NCBI RefSeq assembly: GCF_016862075.1
Contig: NZ_BOMG01000111.1
Coordinates: 1 to 61,106, forward strand
Direction of reading: 5' to 3'
Source: Actinoplanes couchii
GTDB lineage: Bacteria > Actinomycetota > Actinomycetes > Mycobacteriales > Micromonosporaceae
Length of the DNA stretch: 61,106 nucleotides
The notes under the pieces were generated by a model. It searched no databases and was not told the origin of the DNA. It saw nothing but the letters and a program-made list of their open reading frames with translations. Every line of letters begins with the position of its first letter. Within the stretch, counting starts at the first letter, position 1. The position numbers and the translations under genes were made by a program. This document shows, piece by piece, positions 15,589 to 24,378 of the stretch.

Positions 15589-17327
15589 CGACACCGACCC
15601 AAACTGTCGCCCCTCGACCTGGCTCCCGCGCTGCCCGGTTGGGGAATCCTCGGGCCGTCGACGCGCTCAAAGACCTGGCCATCGATCACGGCGTTTGTAT
15701 CCGCCCGATCGCGCTGCGCCGGACCGACCTGGCCACCGGCAAGACCGAACTTGTCGGCCTGCCCTGCGGCGCCACCCTGGAAGCCAAATGCCCTCCGTGT
15801 GCCAAGCGGGCGCGACGGCTGCGGCAGGTCCAGATCCGGGAAGGCTGGCACCGCACCGACGAACCGGTACCCGGCCCGGAGCCGGCCACGCCGCGCCAGC
15901 GAGACCTGATCACCGCACGGGCGCACTTGGAGTTCGAGCGGGCCGCGCTCCAACTCGTCGCCATGGAACCCGACCAGCGGACGGCAGAGCTGGAACGCAT
16001 CGACACGGCGATCGGCGCTGTCGAGCAGGAGATCGCCGCCGAAGGACTGCGGGGCAGCATCGCACCCGGCCGGTCCCGCACCGATCCGGAAGACGACAGC
16101 GGCCCTCGGCGGGTCCGGTCGACGAAACGGCGGCAAGACGTCCCCGACCTGCCCCGACAGAAGGTAGAGGCGCGCACGGTCGGCCGAACCTACGTCGGCA
16201 GCGATGGGGTCGAGCACCGGCCGTCGATGTGGCTCACCCTCACCCTGGACAGCTACGGGCCGGTCCACTCGATCCACTCAGGGCGGCCCTGTGCCTGCCG
16301 TCGCTGGCACGCCACCGATGACGCGCTGCTCGGCACGCCGGTCGACCCGGCCCGGTACGACTACCGCCGGGCCGCCTGGGACGCCGTGCACTTTCCCCGG
16401 CTGCTCGACCGGTACTGGCAGAACCTACGGCGGGCGGTCGGCTGGAACGTCCAATACGCGGGCTGCGTCGAACCGCAACGACGTCTCGCACCACACGCGC
16501 ACTTCGCGATCCGGGGCACCATCCCGCGGTCGATGCTGGAACTCGTCGCCAAGGCCACCTACCACCAGGTGTGGTGGCCGGCCGCCGACCGGCTCCGCTA
16601 CCCGATCGACCGACCACCGACCTGGAACACGACGGCAGAGACGTGGGCGGACCCGGACACCGGACGACCGCTGGCGACGTGGGATGAGGCGCTGGACGAC
16701 CTCGACGACGACCCGGACGCCGAACCCGCCCACCTGGTCCGCTTCGGTACTCAGGTCAAGGCCAAGGGCGTCGACCCGAGCACGCGCGACGCGGAGCGGA
16801 CGATCGGTTACATCACCAAGTACGTGACCAAGTCCGCGGCAGACTGCCACGCGACCACGAGCGATCCGCAGCGCCAGCACCTCGACCGCCTCTGGCACGA
16901 ACTCCGCGTCACCCCCTGCTCCGAGCGCTGCTCGAACTGGCTGCTCTACGGCGTCCAACCCAAGAAGGCCCACGGACGGCTCCGCCCCGGCCACTGCAAG
17001 GGACGCGTCCACCAGAAAACCACCCTCGGCATCGGCGGACGCCGCGTGCTCGTCTCCCGCGACTGGTCCGGCAAAACCCTCGCCGACCACCGCGCGGACG
17101 CTCACGCCTGGGTCAAGGCACTGCTCGGCACTACCACCGAAGAGGCGGAGGAAAAGCCGGCGGTCGCCTGGGAGATGGCTCGGCACGACGATCCCGACCT
17201 GCCTGCCCTCGAACACCGGCTCTTGCGGTCGATCTCTCAACGCATCCAACGTCGAACACAGCTCAACGCCGCGAGACGCGCGGTAGACGACCACGCCCCG
17301 AACACCCGAGAGGAGGCCCACCAGTGA
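15585..17327 (+). CDS. repSA: Replication initiator (RepSA-like HUH protein)
   Basis: 580 residues from ATG 15585 (ATGA overlap with the gene before). The longer open frame upstream is only an in-frame run through that gene. Cysteines in CGATLEAKCPPCAKR mark an N-terminal zinc site; PHAHFAIRG near residue 302 is the HUH metal motif and GYITKYVTKS near 407 supplies the likely catalytic tyrosine. A C-terminal cysteine cluster (TPCSERCSNWLLYGVQP) follows. RepSA proteins nick the double-strand origin to start rolling-circle replication of the excised element. Confidence 0.92.
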   Translation: MTTPTQTVAPRPGSRAARLGNPRAVDALKDLAIDHGVCIRPIALRRTDLATGKTELVGLPCGATLEAKCPPCAKRARRLRQVQIREGWHRTDEPVPGPEPATPRQRDLITARAHLEFERAALQLVAMEPDQRTAELERIDTAIGAVEQEIAAEGLRGSIAPGRSRTDPEDDSGPRRVRSTKRRQDVPDLPRQKVEARTVGRTYVGSDGVEHRPSMWLTLTLDSYGPVHSIHSGRPCACRRWHATDDALLGTPVDPARYDYRRAAWDAVHFPRLLDRYWQNLRRAVGWNVQYAGCVEPQRRLAPHAHFAIRGTIPRSMLELVAKATYHQVWWPAADRLRYPIDRPPTWNTTAETWADPDTGRPLATWDEALDDLDDDPDAEPAHLVRFGTQVKAKGVDPSTRDAERTIGYITKYVTKSAADCHATTSDPQRQHLDRLWHELRVTPCSERCSNWLLYGVQPKKAHGRLRPGHCKGRVHQKTTLGIGGRRVLVSRDWSGKTLADHRADAHAWVKALLGTTTEEAEEKPAVAWEMARHDDPDLPALEHRLLRSISQRIQRRTQLNAARRAVDDHAPNTREEAHQ

Positions 17328-17524
17328 GGCGCGGAACCGTTCGGCAACTGCCCATCGCCCCTCGGCTGTGGTCGGTCGACGATGTCTCCGGCTACCTCGG
17401 TATCCCGGTCGGAACCCTCTACCAGTGGCGCCACCGCGGACAGGGACCGCGCGCACGCAAGGTCGGCCGGCACCTCCGCTACGACCCGGCGGACGTGCAG
17501 ACCTGGCTGGACGAGGCGGCCTGA
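17324..17524 (+). CDS. xis: Excisionase (MerR/AlpA-type helix-turn-helix)
   Basis: 66 residues from GTG 17324, overlapping the rep stop. LWSVDDVSGYLGIPVGTLYQ, then WRHRGQGPRARKVGRHLRY and VQTWLDE is the small winged-helix fold of AICE excisionases. Xis directs the integrase towards excision. Three bases separate it from int. Confidence 0.92.
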   Translation: MRRGTVRQLPIAPRLWSVDDVSGYLGIPVGTLYQWRHRGQGPRARKVGRHLRYDPADVQTWLDEAA

Positions 17525-17526
17525 CC

Positions 17527-18705
17527 ATGAGCATCGCCAAGCGCCCCAACGGCAAATACCGCGCCCGCTACCGCGACCCCGGCGGCCACGAGCACTCCCG
17601 CCACTTCGACCGCAAGGCCGACGCCGACCGCTGGCTCAACTCGGTGAAGACCAGCATCGCCCGCGGCGAGTGGATCGACCCGGCCCTGGCCAAGGTGACG
17701 GTCGGAGACTGGGCGGCCCGCTGGATCGCCAACCAGGTCCAGCTAAAGCCGTCGACCCGGTTCCGCTACGAAGCCGTACTCCGCAATCAGGTCCTTCCGG
17801 TGTGGGAACGCGTAGCGCTCTCGGCAGTCGCCCACACGGACGTAGGCGAGTGGGTCCGCCGACTCTCCGACGCCGGTCTCGCTGCCTCAACCGTTCGGCA
17901 AGCGCATCGCGTCTTCTCGCTCCTGCTGGCCGAAGCGGTCCGGGACGGCCGACTTCCCCGCAACGTGGCCATCGGCGTCCGCCTGCCCCGAGTCGGCAAG
18001 GCCGAGAAGTCGTTCCTGACGCACGCCCAGGTCGCCGATCTCGCAGACGCCGCCGAACCGCACAGCCTGATCGTGCGAGTCCTCGCCTACACAGGACTCC
18101 GCTGGGGTGAACTCGCCGCCCTCAAGGTCAAGCGAGTCGACCTGACCCGGCGCCGCCTGCTGGTCGCCGAGTCGATGACGGAGGTCAACGGCAAGGCCGT
18201 CTTCGGTACGCCGAAAACGCACCAGCGCCGTTCGGTCCCGTTCCCACGCTTCCTCGTCGACCCGCTGACGGACCAGATCATCGGCCGGAGCCGCGACGAC
18301 CTGGTGTTCACCTCTCCGGAGGGCGGCGTGCTGCGCAACAACAACTTCCGCCGGCGCGCCTTCGACCGGGCCGCGGAAACCGTCGGGCTCAAGGGCCTCA
18401 CCCCGCACGAGCTACGCCACACCGCCGCGAGCCTGGCGGTAGCGGAGGGTGCCAATGTCAAGGCCGTACAGCGGATGCTCGGACACGCGTCGGCGGCGAT
18501 GACCCTGGACGTGTACGCGGACCTGTTCGAGGACGACTTGGACCAGGTCGCGGACCGTCTCGACCAGGCGGTCACCGCTCGTAGTGCGGACTGTTTGCGG
18601 ACCGCGCCCGCCGGACCGGCCTTCGACGCGGTCCGGCCGCCCGCAAAAAAGCAGGTCAGACGAGTGGGGCGGGCGGGACTCGAACCCGCGACCGAGGGAT
18701 TATGA
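17527..18705 (+). CDS. int: Tyrosine site-specific integrase
   Basis: 392 residues from ATG 17527. An N-terminal arm-binding segment (KYRARYRDPGGHEHSRHFDR) and a SAM-like core-binding domain precede the catalytic domain. Catalytic residues are visible: R192 (TGLRWGE), H294-x-x-R297 (HELRH), H320 (LGHAS) and Y330 (DVYADLF). The last 14 codons lie inside the attR core, so its C-terminus is read from tRNA-complementary sequence, and the stop is in the anticodon region. It integrates the element at the adjacent tRNA gene. Confidence 0.95.
   Translation: MSIAKRPNGKYRARYRDPGGHEHSRHFDRKADADRWLNSVKTSIARGEWIDPALAKVTVGDWAARWIANQVQLKPSTRFRYEAVLRNQVLPVWERVALSAVAHTDVGEWVRRLSDAGLAASTVRQAHRVFSLLLAEAVRDGRLPRNVAIGVRLPRVGKAEKSFLTHAQVADLADAAEPHSLIVRVLAYTGLRWGELAALKVKRVDLTRRRLLVAESMTEVNGKAVFGTPKTHQRRSVPFPRFLVDPLTDQIIGRSRDDLVFTSPEGGVLRNNNFRRRAFDRAAETVGLKGLTPHELRHTAASLAVAEGANVKAVQRMLGHASAAMTLDVYADLFEDDLDQVADRLDQAVTARSADCLRTAPAGPAFDAVRPPAKKQVRRVGRAGLEPATEGL
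18584..18602 (+). repeat. Putative integrase arm-type site (right)
   Basis: GTGCGGACTGTTTGCGGAC inside the 3' end of int, 62 bp from the attR core. It matches 2707-2725 at 17 of 19 positions and in the same orientation. Confidence 0.55.
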
Positions 18706-18706
18706 G
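18664..18706. repeat. attR: attR: 43-bp core within the restored tRNA gene
   Basis: Identical to 2568-2610. This copy, brought in by the element, restores the 3' half of the tRNA(CAT) and also encodes the end of int on the other strand. Confidence 0.92.
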
Positions 18707-18738
18707 TCCCCTGCTCTAACCCACTGAGCTACCGCCCC
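18665..18738 (-). tRNA. tRNA with CAT anticodon (elongator Met, or Ile2)
   Basis: On the minus strand a full cloverleaf folds: acceptor GGGGCGG/CCGCCCC, D arm GCTC...GAGC, anticodon stem GGGGA/TCCCT with loop CTCATAA, T arm GCGGG-TTCGAGT-CCCGC, discriminator A, no encoded CCA. It is not an initiator type. CAT could be elongator Met or lysidine-modified Ile2; Met is the default. It is the AICE integration target. Confidence 0.9.
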
Positions 18739-18791
18739 GTACCGGCGGCGATACTATCCCGTGCCCCGCTCCCAAGCCTAGCGATCTATCG

Positions 18792-18932
18792 CTACACCAG
18801 GGATTTTGACAGAAGAACGATCTGCGGCCGGGGATCCCTGACTTGAAGATCCTCTACCCGGGGCGGCTCCTCGTCACAGGAATCGTCCCAGGCGGTGGAC
18901 TCAGCGTAGTTCTCCAGGTAGACATCGCTCAT
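18792..18932 (-). CDS. Small acidic hypothetical ORF
   Basis: 46 residues, MSDVYLENYAESTAWDDSC followed by an acidic stretch and QIVLLSKSLV. It begins 22 bp after the stop of the FAD enzyme on the same strand. Codon use looks coding (G/C thirds), but there is no clear ribosome site, so it is uncertain. Confidence 0.4.
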   Translation of the reverse strand: MSDVYLENYAESTAWDDSCDEEPPRVEDLQVRDPRPQIVLLSKSLV

Positions 18933-18953
18933 TGAAACGGCCTAAACCGCCCG

Positions 18954-20219
18954 TTAAACCCCGACTCTCGAGCCCAGAGCGGCCAGTACCGCCCCGGCGG
19001 TGCGCCATCCGCCGGCCATCGCGCCCTGGATGGAGGGGCTGTCGCGGTGGTCGCCGGCTACGAACAGGCCGTCGCCCAGGTCGACCGGGCGGCGCAGCCG
19101 GGCCTGCGGCGGGTGGGCCGACGGCAGCGCGTGCGGGATGCTGATGACCTCCAGCAACTCCCAGTCCTCGGCCGATGTGCCGTAGATCCGCGACATCTCC
19201 ACCCGGATGACCGCGTCGGAGGCGCTGGACGGTGCGGACGTGCCGACGATGGTGGCCGCGATGAGGCTTTTCCCGCTGGGGGCGTACTCGGGTGCCGCGT
19301 TGCTCATCACCACCGTGTTGGCGATGATCTCCCGGCGGTCGCCGTCCAGCAGCAGGATGGGCTCGTCGATGGGGGCGTGGTCGGCGCCGAAGTAGTAGGT
19401 GGTCAGGCTGTGCGTGTCCGGTCTGGGGATCCGGCCGCCGAGCAACTCGGCGGCGCTGACCGGGTCGGTGGCGACGATCACCGCGCGGCAGTGGAGTTCG
19501 CCGCCCTCGGTGACGACGACCCCGGGATCCACCGAGAGGGTACGGGCCCCGACCAGCAGCTGCGGGAACGGCAGGGGGCCGGCGACCGCCGCGGGCAGGG
19601 CGGCCATGCCGGCGGCGGGCACCCCGAGGCGGCCGCGGGCGAACGAGCGCAACACCATCGCGGCGACGTGACTGGACGTGTCCAGTGACCGGTCGGCGAA
19701 CACGCCGGAGAAGAACGGCCGCAGCACCTCTTCGATGATCCGGTGGGACAGCCCGGCGTTGCGCAGCATCTCCTGGGTGCTGGTCTCCGGCATCTCGAGC
19801 AGCCGTTTCGCCGGCAGGGCGGCGCAGCGGGTGGCGAGCGCCGCGAACTTGAGCCGGTCGGAGAGAGTGCCGACACCGGAGAGCAGGGTCTGCGGGGTGC
19901 CGAGTGGTTCGCGGATCGGGTTCTCCAGGCGGTGCAGTTCGCCGCCGCGGCGCACCAGGACGCCGGAGGTGAAGTAGCGCATGTCGAGCGCGTCCACGTC
20001 GACCAGAGCGGAGAGCCGGGGGTAGGCGGTGTTGATCACCTGGAAGCCGCGGTCCAGGTGCCAGCCCTCGATCACGTCGGTGGCGACGCGGCCGCCGACC
20101 CGGTCGGACGCCTCGACGAGGATCCACTCGACCCCGGCCCGGTCCAGCCGACGGGCGGCGGCCAGCCCGGCGAGCCCGCCGCCGACGATGACGACGTCCA
20201 CCTCAACGGGCTGCGACAT
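18954..20219 (-). CDS. FAD-dependent amine-oxidase-like oxidoreductase
   Basis: 421 residues from ATG 20219 with GAGGTGG upstream. The N-terminal dinucleotide-binding motif VVIVGGGLAGLAAARRL is followed by ERxGG-type VEASDRVGGRV. The C-terminal FAD contact GLFVAGDHRDSPSIQGAMAG closes the flavin site. This is the protoporphyrinogen-oxidase/amine-oxidase fold. The substrate is unknown; short-chain relatives act on carotenoids, amines or porphyrins. The gene lies between the AICE target tRNA and tRNA-Asn. Confidence 0.85.
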   Translation of the reverse strand: MSQPVEVDVVIVGGGLAGLAAARRLDRAGVEWILVEASDRVGGRVATDVIEGWHLDRGFQVINTAYPRLSALVDVDALDMRYFTSGVLVRRGGELHRLENPIREPLGTPQTLLSGVGTLSDRLKFAALATRCAALPAKRLLEMPETSTQEMLRNAGLSHRIIEEVLRPFFSGVFADRSLDTSSHVAAMVLRSFARGRLGVPAAGMAALPAAVAGPLPFPQLLVGARTLSVDPGVVVTEGGELHCRAVIVATDPVSAAELLGGRIPRPDTHSLTTYYFGADHAPIDEPILLLDGDRREIIANTVVMSNAAPEYAPSGKSLIAATIVGTSAPSSASDAVIRVEMSRIYGTSAEDWELLEVISIPHALPSAHPPQARLRRPVDLGDGLFVAGDHRDSPSIQGAMAGGWRTAGAVLAALGSRVGV

Positions 20220-20309
20220 TTCCACCTCACAGGCTGCTACTCAAGCGGAACTCAGCGTAAACCAGACCAACCCGCTGAAGGTGCCGAAAGGGAGCCGGGA
20301 AACAGAAAA

Positions 20310-20332
20310 CCCCAGGCTCTGAAAGCCTGGGG
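20310..20332 (-). terminator. Rho-independent terminator of tRNA-Asn
   Basis: CCCCAGGCT (20310-20318) pairs with AGCCTGGGG (20324-20332). On the minus strand the stem is followed by TTTTCTGTTT, the classic form, just after the tRNA. Confidence 0.85.
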
Positions 20333-20344
20333 CCGAAAGGTCTG

Positions 20345-20417
20345 CTCCCCGAATTGGACTCGAACCAATAACCTGCCGGTTAACAGCCGGCTGCTCTGCC
20401 AATTGAGCTATCGGGGA
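20345..20417 (-). tRNA. tRNA-Asn (GTT)
   Basis: Minus-strand cloverleaf: acceptor TCCCCGA/TCGGGGA, D arm GCTC...GAGC, anticodon loop CTGTTAA with GTT, T arm ATTGG-TTCGAGT-CCAAT, discriminator G as usual for Asn, no encoded CCA. Confidence 0.95.
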
Positions 20418-20636
20418 TAGTCACAGTGTCTGCTTCTCACTGCTTGTCGCTTCGGTCTCCCTGGCGACGAGGAGAACACTACATGACCGCCCGGACCGCA
20501 CGCCAACCGGATACCCCGTTAGCGTCAGAGGCCGACAGTGGGGCCGAAACCGGGATGTGTGGAGTACCGGCCCGGCAGGATGGGTATGCACCTGAGGCAG
20601 ACGCACGCGCGTCGAACTACGGAAGGAGCCGCCATC

Positions 20637-20936
20637 ATGCGCGGAAAGCTGATGTTCCTCACCGGTCTCGCGGCGGGCTTCGTCCTGGGCAGCCGTGCCG
20701 GCCGGGAGAAGTACGAAGAGATCCGGTCCACCGCTCAGAAGGCCTGGCAGCACCCGACGGTGCAGGAGGCCGCCGGTGTGGCCCAGGCGCAGGCCAACAA
20801 GCTCTACACCGAGGGCAAGGACAAGCTGCAGTCGTCCAAGCTCGGCGAGAAGCTGAGCACCAACGGGCACGACACCACGGACGAGCTGACCGCCCCGAGC
20901 GTCACCGGCACGAAGAGCACCGGCACGAGCTACTGA
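20637..20936 (+). CDS. YtxH-like small membrane-associated protein
   Basis: 99 residues from ATG 20637 (GGAAGGAG upstream). MRGKLMFLTGLAAGFVLGSR is a short membrane helix, then AGREKYEEIRSTAQKAW starts an amphipathic coil, the pattern of actinobacterial YtxH-type proteins. Its tail is rich in Ser, Thr and Gly. Role unknown, often linked to cell-envelope stress. Confidence 0.75.
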   Translation: MRGKLMFLTGLAAGFVLGSRAGREKYEEIRSTAQKAWQHPTVQEAAGVAQAQANKLYTEGKDKLQSSKLGEKLSTNGHDTTDELTAPSVTGTKSTGTSY

Positions 20937-20950
20937 CGCCGGTCGTCTCA

Positions 20951-20982
20951 CGGCGCCGTTCCCGACCCCGGGAGCGGCGCCG
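20951..20982 (+). terminator. Hairpin after the YtxH-like gene
   Basis: CGGCGCCGTTCCCG (20951-20964) and CGGGAGCGGCGCCG (20969-20982) pair with one G-T, 14 bp after the stop codon. Confidence 0.7.
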
Positions 20983-21069
20983 AGGCATGTCCGGGACGGA
21001 TCACACAAAGCCGAGGCACGTCCGGGACGGATCACACAAAGCCAGGGCACGTCCGGGACGGATCGAACC
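20981..21069. repeat. 31-bp tandem repeat, nearly three copies
   Basis: Units start at 20981, 21012 and 21043 and share GGCACGTCCGGGACGGATC followed by ACACAAAGC in the first two. Copies one and two differ at a single base. The last is truncated. The period is not a multiple of three and the segment lies between convergent genes. Confidence 0.85.
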
Positions 21070-21098
21070 AAAAAGATCAGAAGATCAAAGACCAAAGA

Positions 21099-21992
21099 TC
21101 AGAAGACGCAGGGTTCCTGTTCCGGCACCAGGCCGAGACCGGTCAATTCCCCGAGGACGTACGCCAGGGCCTCGCCCCGCTGTTCGTCGCTGCCGGGCAC
21201 GTCCACGTCCACGTACTCGGTGCGGGCGGTGTCGGCGGCGAGCAGGTGCCGCAGCACGGGCTGCCAGGCGGCCGACGGGTCGGTTATTCGTGCGGTTATC
21301 ACCGACAGCCCCGCGTCGGTCAGCCGGTCGATGCCGGCCTCGGGGGCCGGCCAGTCGCGGAGCACGGTGGGCAGATCGAGGCAGATGCCGAGCCGGTCCT
21401 TGTCGACGCGACTGAGGGCGGCGACGGTCTGCTCGGGGCTGTCCAGGATCCGGCCGGGGCCGGGCTGGAATCCGGCGCGGACGGCACGGCCCACCCGCCA
21501 GGCGAGGTCGGCGAGGCCGCCGGAGAGGCGGGACAGGTGGCGGGCGCCGTCGCGCTGCCGGGCCTCGTCCCATTCGCCGTCGCGGCCGAGGCCGCCGGTG
21601 ACGAGAGCGCCGCGGACCTCCTCGGCGGGGAGCAGGTCGACCAGGATGCGGGCGAGGTCGAGGGTGTGCCGCAGCCGGGCGGGCTCGCTCCAGTCGGGGG
21701 CCGGGTGCTCGCCGCCGCCCTCGGGCGCGCCGCTCAACGTGACGACTTCGAGGCCGCGGGCGTCGAGTTCGTTACGCAGCCGGGTGCGGGCGCGGCCCTG
21801 TTCGGCGAGGGCGGCGGCGAGGCGGAGCGGCAGCCGGAGGGCGACGGTCAGCGCCCCGGTGCCGAAGTGACCTCGCAGAACGCTGTTGGCGGCATCGAGT
21901 CGCTCGACGGCCGTGGTCACGTCTTCGGCGTGGTCTAGGCTGATTCCGCAGCTCAGGTGCACAGTTCGGCCGGAGGGATGTCGAAGCCGCAT
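21099..21992 (-). CDS. EboE-like TIM-barrel protein
   Basis: 297 residues from ATG 21992 (GGGGAGG upstream). The flow of motifs, RTVHLSCGISLDHAEDV, ALTVALRLPLRLAAAL, then an Asp-Trp-x-x-P segment before RHTLDLARILVDLLP, resembles EboE (metabolite traffic protein, xylose-isomerase-like barrel). Known eboABCDEF clusters move polyprenylated precursors to the periplasm; none of the other ebo genes is near. The call rests on pattern memory and could be another sugar-isomerase-like protein. Confidence 0.5.
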   Translation of the reverse strand: MRLRHPSGRTVHLSCGISLDHAEDVTTAVERLDAANSVLRGHFGTGALTVALRLPLRLAAALAEQGRARTRLRNELDARGLEVVTLSGAPEGGGEHPAPDWSEPARLRHTLDLARILVDLLPAEEVRGALVTGGLGRDGEWDEARQRDGARHLSRLSGGLADLAWRVGRAVRAGFQPGPGRILDSPEQTVAALSRVDKDRLGICLDLPTVLRDWPAPEAGIDRLTDAGLSVITARITDPSAAWQPVLRHLLAADTARTEYVDVDVPGSDEQRGEALAYVLGELTGLGLVPEQEPCVF

Positions 21993-22413
21993 CAATATCC
22001 TCCCCGGACGAGGTCTCCCGTGCAGGTGCACGTGCATTCGCACGCGCTGACGCTTCCAGTATGGACCATGCCGGGGCCGCGACCTGAACGGCCGAACCCT
22101 CGCATCAGGGGTGCCACAGCCGTCTCCATCCGTTGATCCGTGCCCTCGGGTACGAGCCTGTGGCGTGTGACGGATCAGCGGCGCACGTCGCGTGCGACGC
22201 GGCGACCAGCAACAACATGATCGAAAACGGGCTCACCTATCGAGTCAGGTCAATAGACTAGCCCGGGGTGACCAGCGAGTAGCTACCCCGGAACCAGCAC
22301 GGAAGACCAACTTCGGTCACCCGCATTGTTCAGATTGTGCATAAACGGACATGCAATCGTCGGCTGCTCGTGCGTATGTTCCGTGCCGAAGCACGTTGGA
22401 AAGTCCCGGAAGG
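21993..22413. other. Intergenic region with a small inverted repeat
   Basis: No gene seen. CCGGGGT (22263-22269) and ACCCCGG (22285-22291) form a 7-bp-stem hairpin near the end of the YihY gene; the rest probably holds the promoter of the EboE-like gene. Confidence 0.4.
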
Positions 22414-23490
22414 TCAGCGCTGGCTCAGGCCGTGATCGCTGCCCTTCTTCAGCTTCCGGGTGTCCCGCAGCTCCAGGAACGGCTCGTCGTCCGCCGGGTG
22501 CCCGGCCGCGATGGCCCGGCCCCGCTCCAGCTCCGCGTCCAGCTCGGCCCCGAGCAGGATCGCCATGTTCGAGATCCACAGCCAGACCAGGAAGGCGATG
22601 ACACCGCCGAGCGTGCCGTACGTCTTGTCGTAGTTGGCGAAGTTGGCCAGGTAGATCGCGAACCCGGCGGACGCGGCCACCCACAGCACGACCGCGAACA
22701 TCCCGCCCGGCGTGATCCAGCGGAAACCACCGGTCTTGGCGTTCGGCGACGCCCAGTAGAGCAGCGCGAACATCAGGCTGACCAGCACGATCAGCACCGG
22801 CCACTTGGCGATGTTCCAGACCGTGACCGCGGCGCCGCCGAAACCGAGGCGCTCGCCGACCACCCGGGACAGCTCGCCGGTGAAGATCACGATGGTGGCC
22901 GACAGGATCAGCATCAGGCCGATGGCCGCGGTGACCCCGACCCGGATCGGCAGGGTCTTCCAGATCGGCCGGCCCTCCGGCACGTCGTAGACCGCGTTCG
23001 AGGCGCGCATGAACGCCGCCACGTAGCCCGACGCCGACCAGAACGCGACGACCAGACCGATGATCGCGGCGAACCCGGCCGCCCCGGAGTCGCCCACCTG
23101 GGTCAGCACCGTGTCGACCAGGCTGCGCAGCTGCGCGTTCGGGGTCAGATCGTTGACCGCCTCGGTGACGGTGTTCTTGCCGTCACTGCCGAGCAGGCCG
23201 AGCAGCGAGACCAGCACCACCGCGGCCGGGAAGATCGACAGGACGCCGTAGTACGTCAGGGCCGCCGCCCAGTCCGAGACGTTGTCCTCGTCGAACTGTT
23301 TGAAGGTCCGCTTGACCGCCGCGAGCAACCCTTTCGTGCGCAGCTCGGAGGGCTTGTCCGGGCCCGCGTCCGGACCGGGCGGGGACGAGGAGTCCGAGGA
23401 CGAGGAACCCGTGTGCGACGTGGCCGCCGCCGCCACGTCGTAATCGTCCGAGCCCTGACGGCGGGCGTCGTCGTGATGGCGAAGTCTCAT
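22414..23490 (-). CDS. YihY/BrkB-family inner-membrane protein
   Basis: 358 residues from ATG 23490 (GGGAGGA six bases upstream). After a Ser/Asp-rich N-terminus the family block FDEDNVSDWAAALTYYGVLS begins, then about six membrane helices (FPAAVVLVSLLGLLG, FWSASGYVAAFMRA, FAVVLWVAASAGFAIYLAN). Family members were once called RNase BN but are membrane proteins of unclear transport role. Tail is charged. Confidence 0.9.
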   Translation of the reverse strand: MRLRHHDDARRQGSDDYDVAAAATSHTGSSSSDSSSPPGPDAGPDKPSELRTKGLLAAVKRTFKQFDEDNVSDWAAALTYYGVLSIFPAAVVLVSLLGLLGSDGKNTVTEAVNDLTPNAQLRSLVDTVLTQVGDSGAAGFAAIIGLVVAFWSASGYVAAFMRASNAVYDVPEGRPIWKTLPIRVGVTAAIGLMLILSATIVIFTGELSRVVGERLGFGGAAVTVWNIAKWPVLIVLVSLMFALLYWASPNAKTGGFRWITPGGMFAVVLWVAASAGFAIYLANFANYDKTYGTLGGVIAFLVWLWISNMAILLGAELDAELERGRAIAAGHPADDEPFLELRDTRKLKKGSDHGLSQR

Positions 23491-23594
23491 GAAGGTCCTC
23501 CCGTACCGCAACCGGGGCCGACCACAGATGACCTGCGCGAACGGCCTACGGAAAGGGTTCCCGCAGGCCGTCGTGGCTAACCGTCTCGGACGGG

Positions 23595-24377
23595 TCACTT
23601 ACAGAGCAGGCGCTCCATCCGGCGCCCGGCGATCCACAACCCCAGACCGGTCAGGATCAGGAGATAGAGCACATCGAGTACGTGGACCGGCTCGAGCGGC
23701 CCCAGGCTGATGCCCCGGATCAGGTCCACCGACCGGTACAGCGGCGTCACCTCGACCAGCCAGCGCAGCACCGCCGGATAGGCGGTCGCCGGGACGAACG
23801 TGCCGGAGAACAGGAACAGCGCGAACTGCCCCGCGATGATCAGATCGAAGTCCTGCCAGCTGCGCAGCACCGTGGAGATCGCCATCCCCAGCGCGCCGAA
23901 CGCGAAGCCGATCAGCACGGTGGCCGGGAAGGCGAGCAGGGCCCGGCCCGCGGTGGTCAGGTCCATCAGCACCATCACCACCAGGAAGGCGGCGGAGTAG
24001 AGACTGCCCCGGATCATCGCCCACGACAGTTCACCCAGGGCGATCTCGATCGGCCGGACCGGGGTCGCGAGCATCCCCTCGTACAACCGCGCGAATTTCA
24101 TCTTGCCGAAGAAGTTGAAGGTCGTCTCGTTGAGCGCGCCACTCATCGCCGACGCGGCCAGCATCGCCGGCGCCACGAACTCGGAATAGCTCACCACCCG
24201 GCCGCCGGGCAGCGCGATGTCGCCGATCAGCGCGCCCACCCCGACACCGATGGAGAACAGGTAGAGCACCGGCTCCAGGAAGCCACCGAGCATGGCCAGC
24301 CAGTACGCGCTCTTCAGCGCCGCCACGTTGCGGCCCGCGACGGCGGCGGACCGCCGGGCCAGGGTCGTCGTCAGCAC
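23595..24377 (-). CDS. ABC-2 type permease (second subunit)
   Basis: 260 residues from GTG 24377, immediately after the stop of the partner permease. Six membrane helices; features FNFFGKMKFARLYEGMLATP and SGTFVPATAYP are typical of DrrB/NodJ-like ABC-2 permeases. Together with 24379 and 25131 it forms an exporter of the daunorubicin-resistance type; substrate unknown. Confidence 0.9.
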   Translation of the reverse strand: MLTTTLARRSAAVAGRNVAALKSAYWLAMLGGFLEPVLYLFSIGVGVGALIGDIALPGGRVVSYSEFVAPAMLAASAMSGALNETTFNFFGKMKFARLYEGMLATPVRPIEIALGELSWAMIRGSLYSAAFLVVMVLMDLTTAGRALLAFPATVLIGFAFGALGMAISTVLRSWQDFDLIIAGQFALFLFSGTFVPATAYPAVLRWLVEVTPLYRSVDLIRGISLGPLEPVHVLDVLYLLILTGLGLWIAGRRMERLLCK

Positions 24378-24378
24378 G

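Noticed and set aside
20981..21069. Possible CRISPR array
   Set aside because: Units are directly adjacent with no spacers, and no cas genes are in the window. The same applies to 60496-60562 and 1401-1492.
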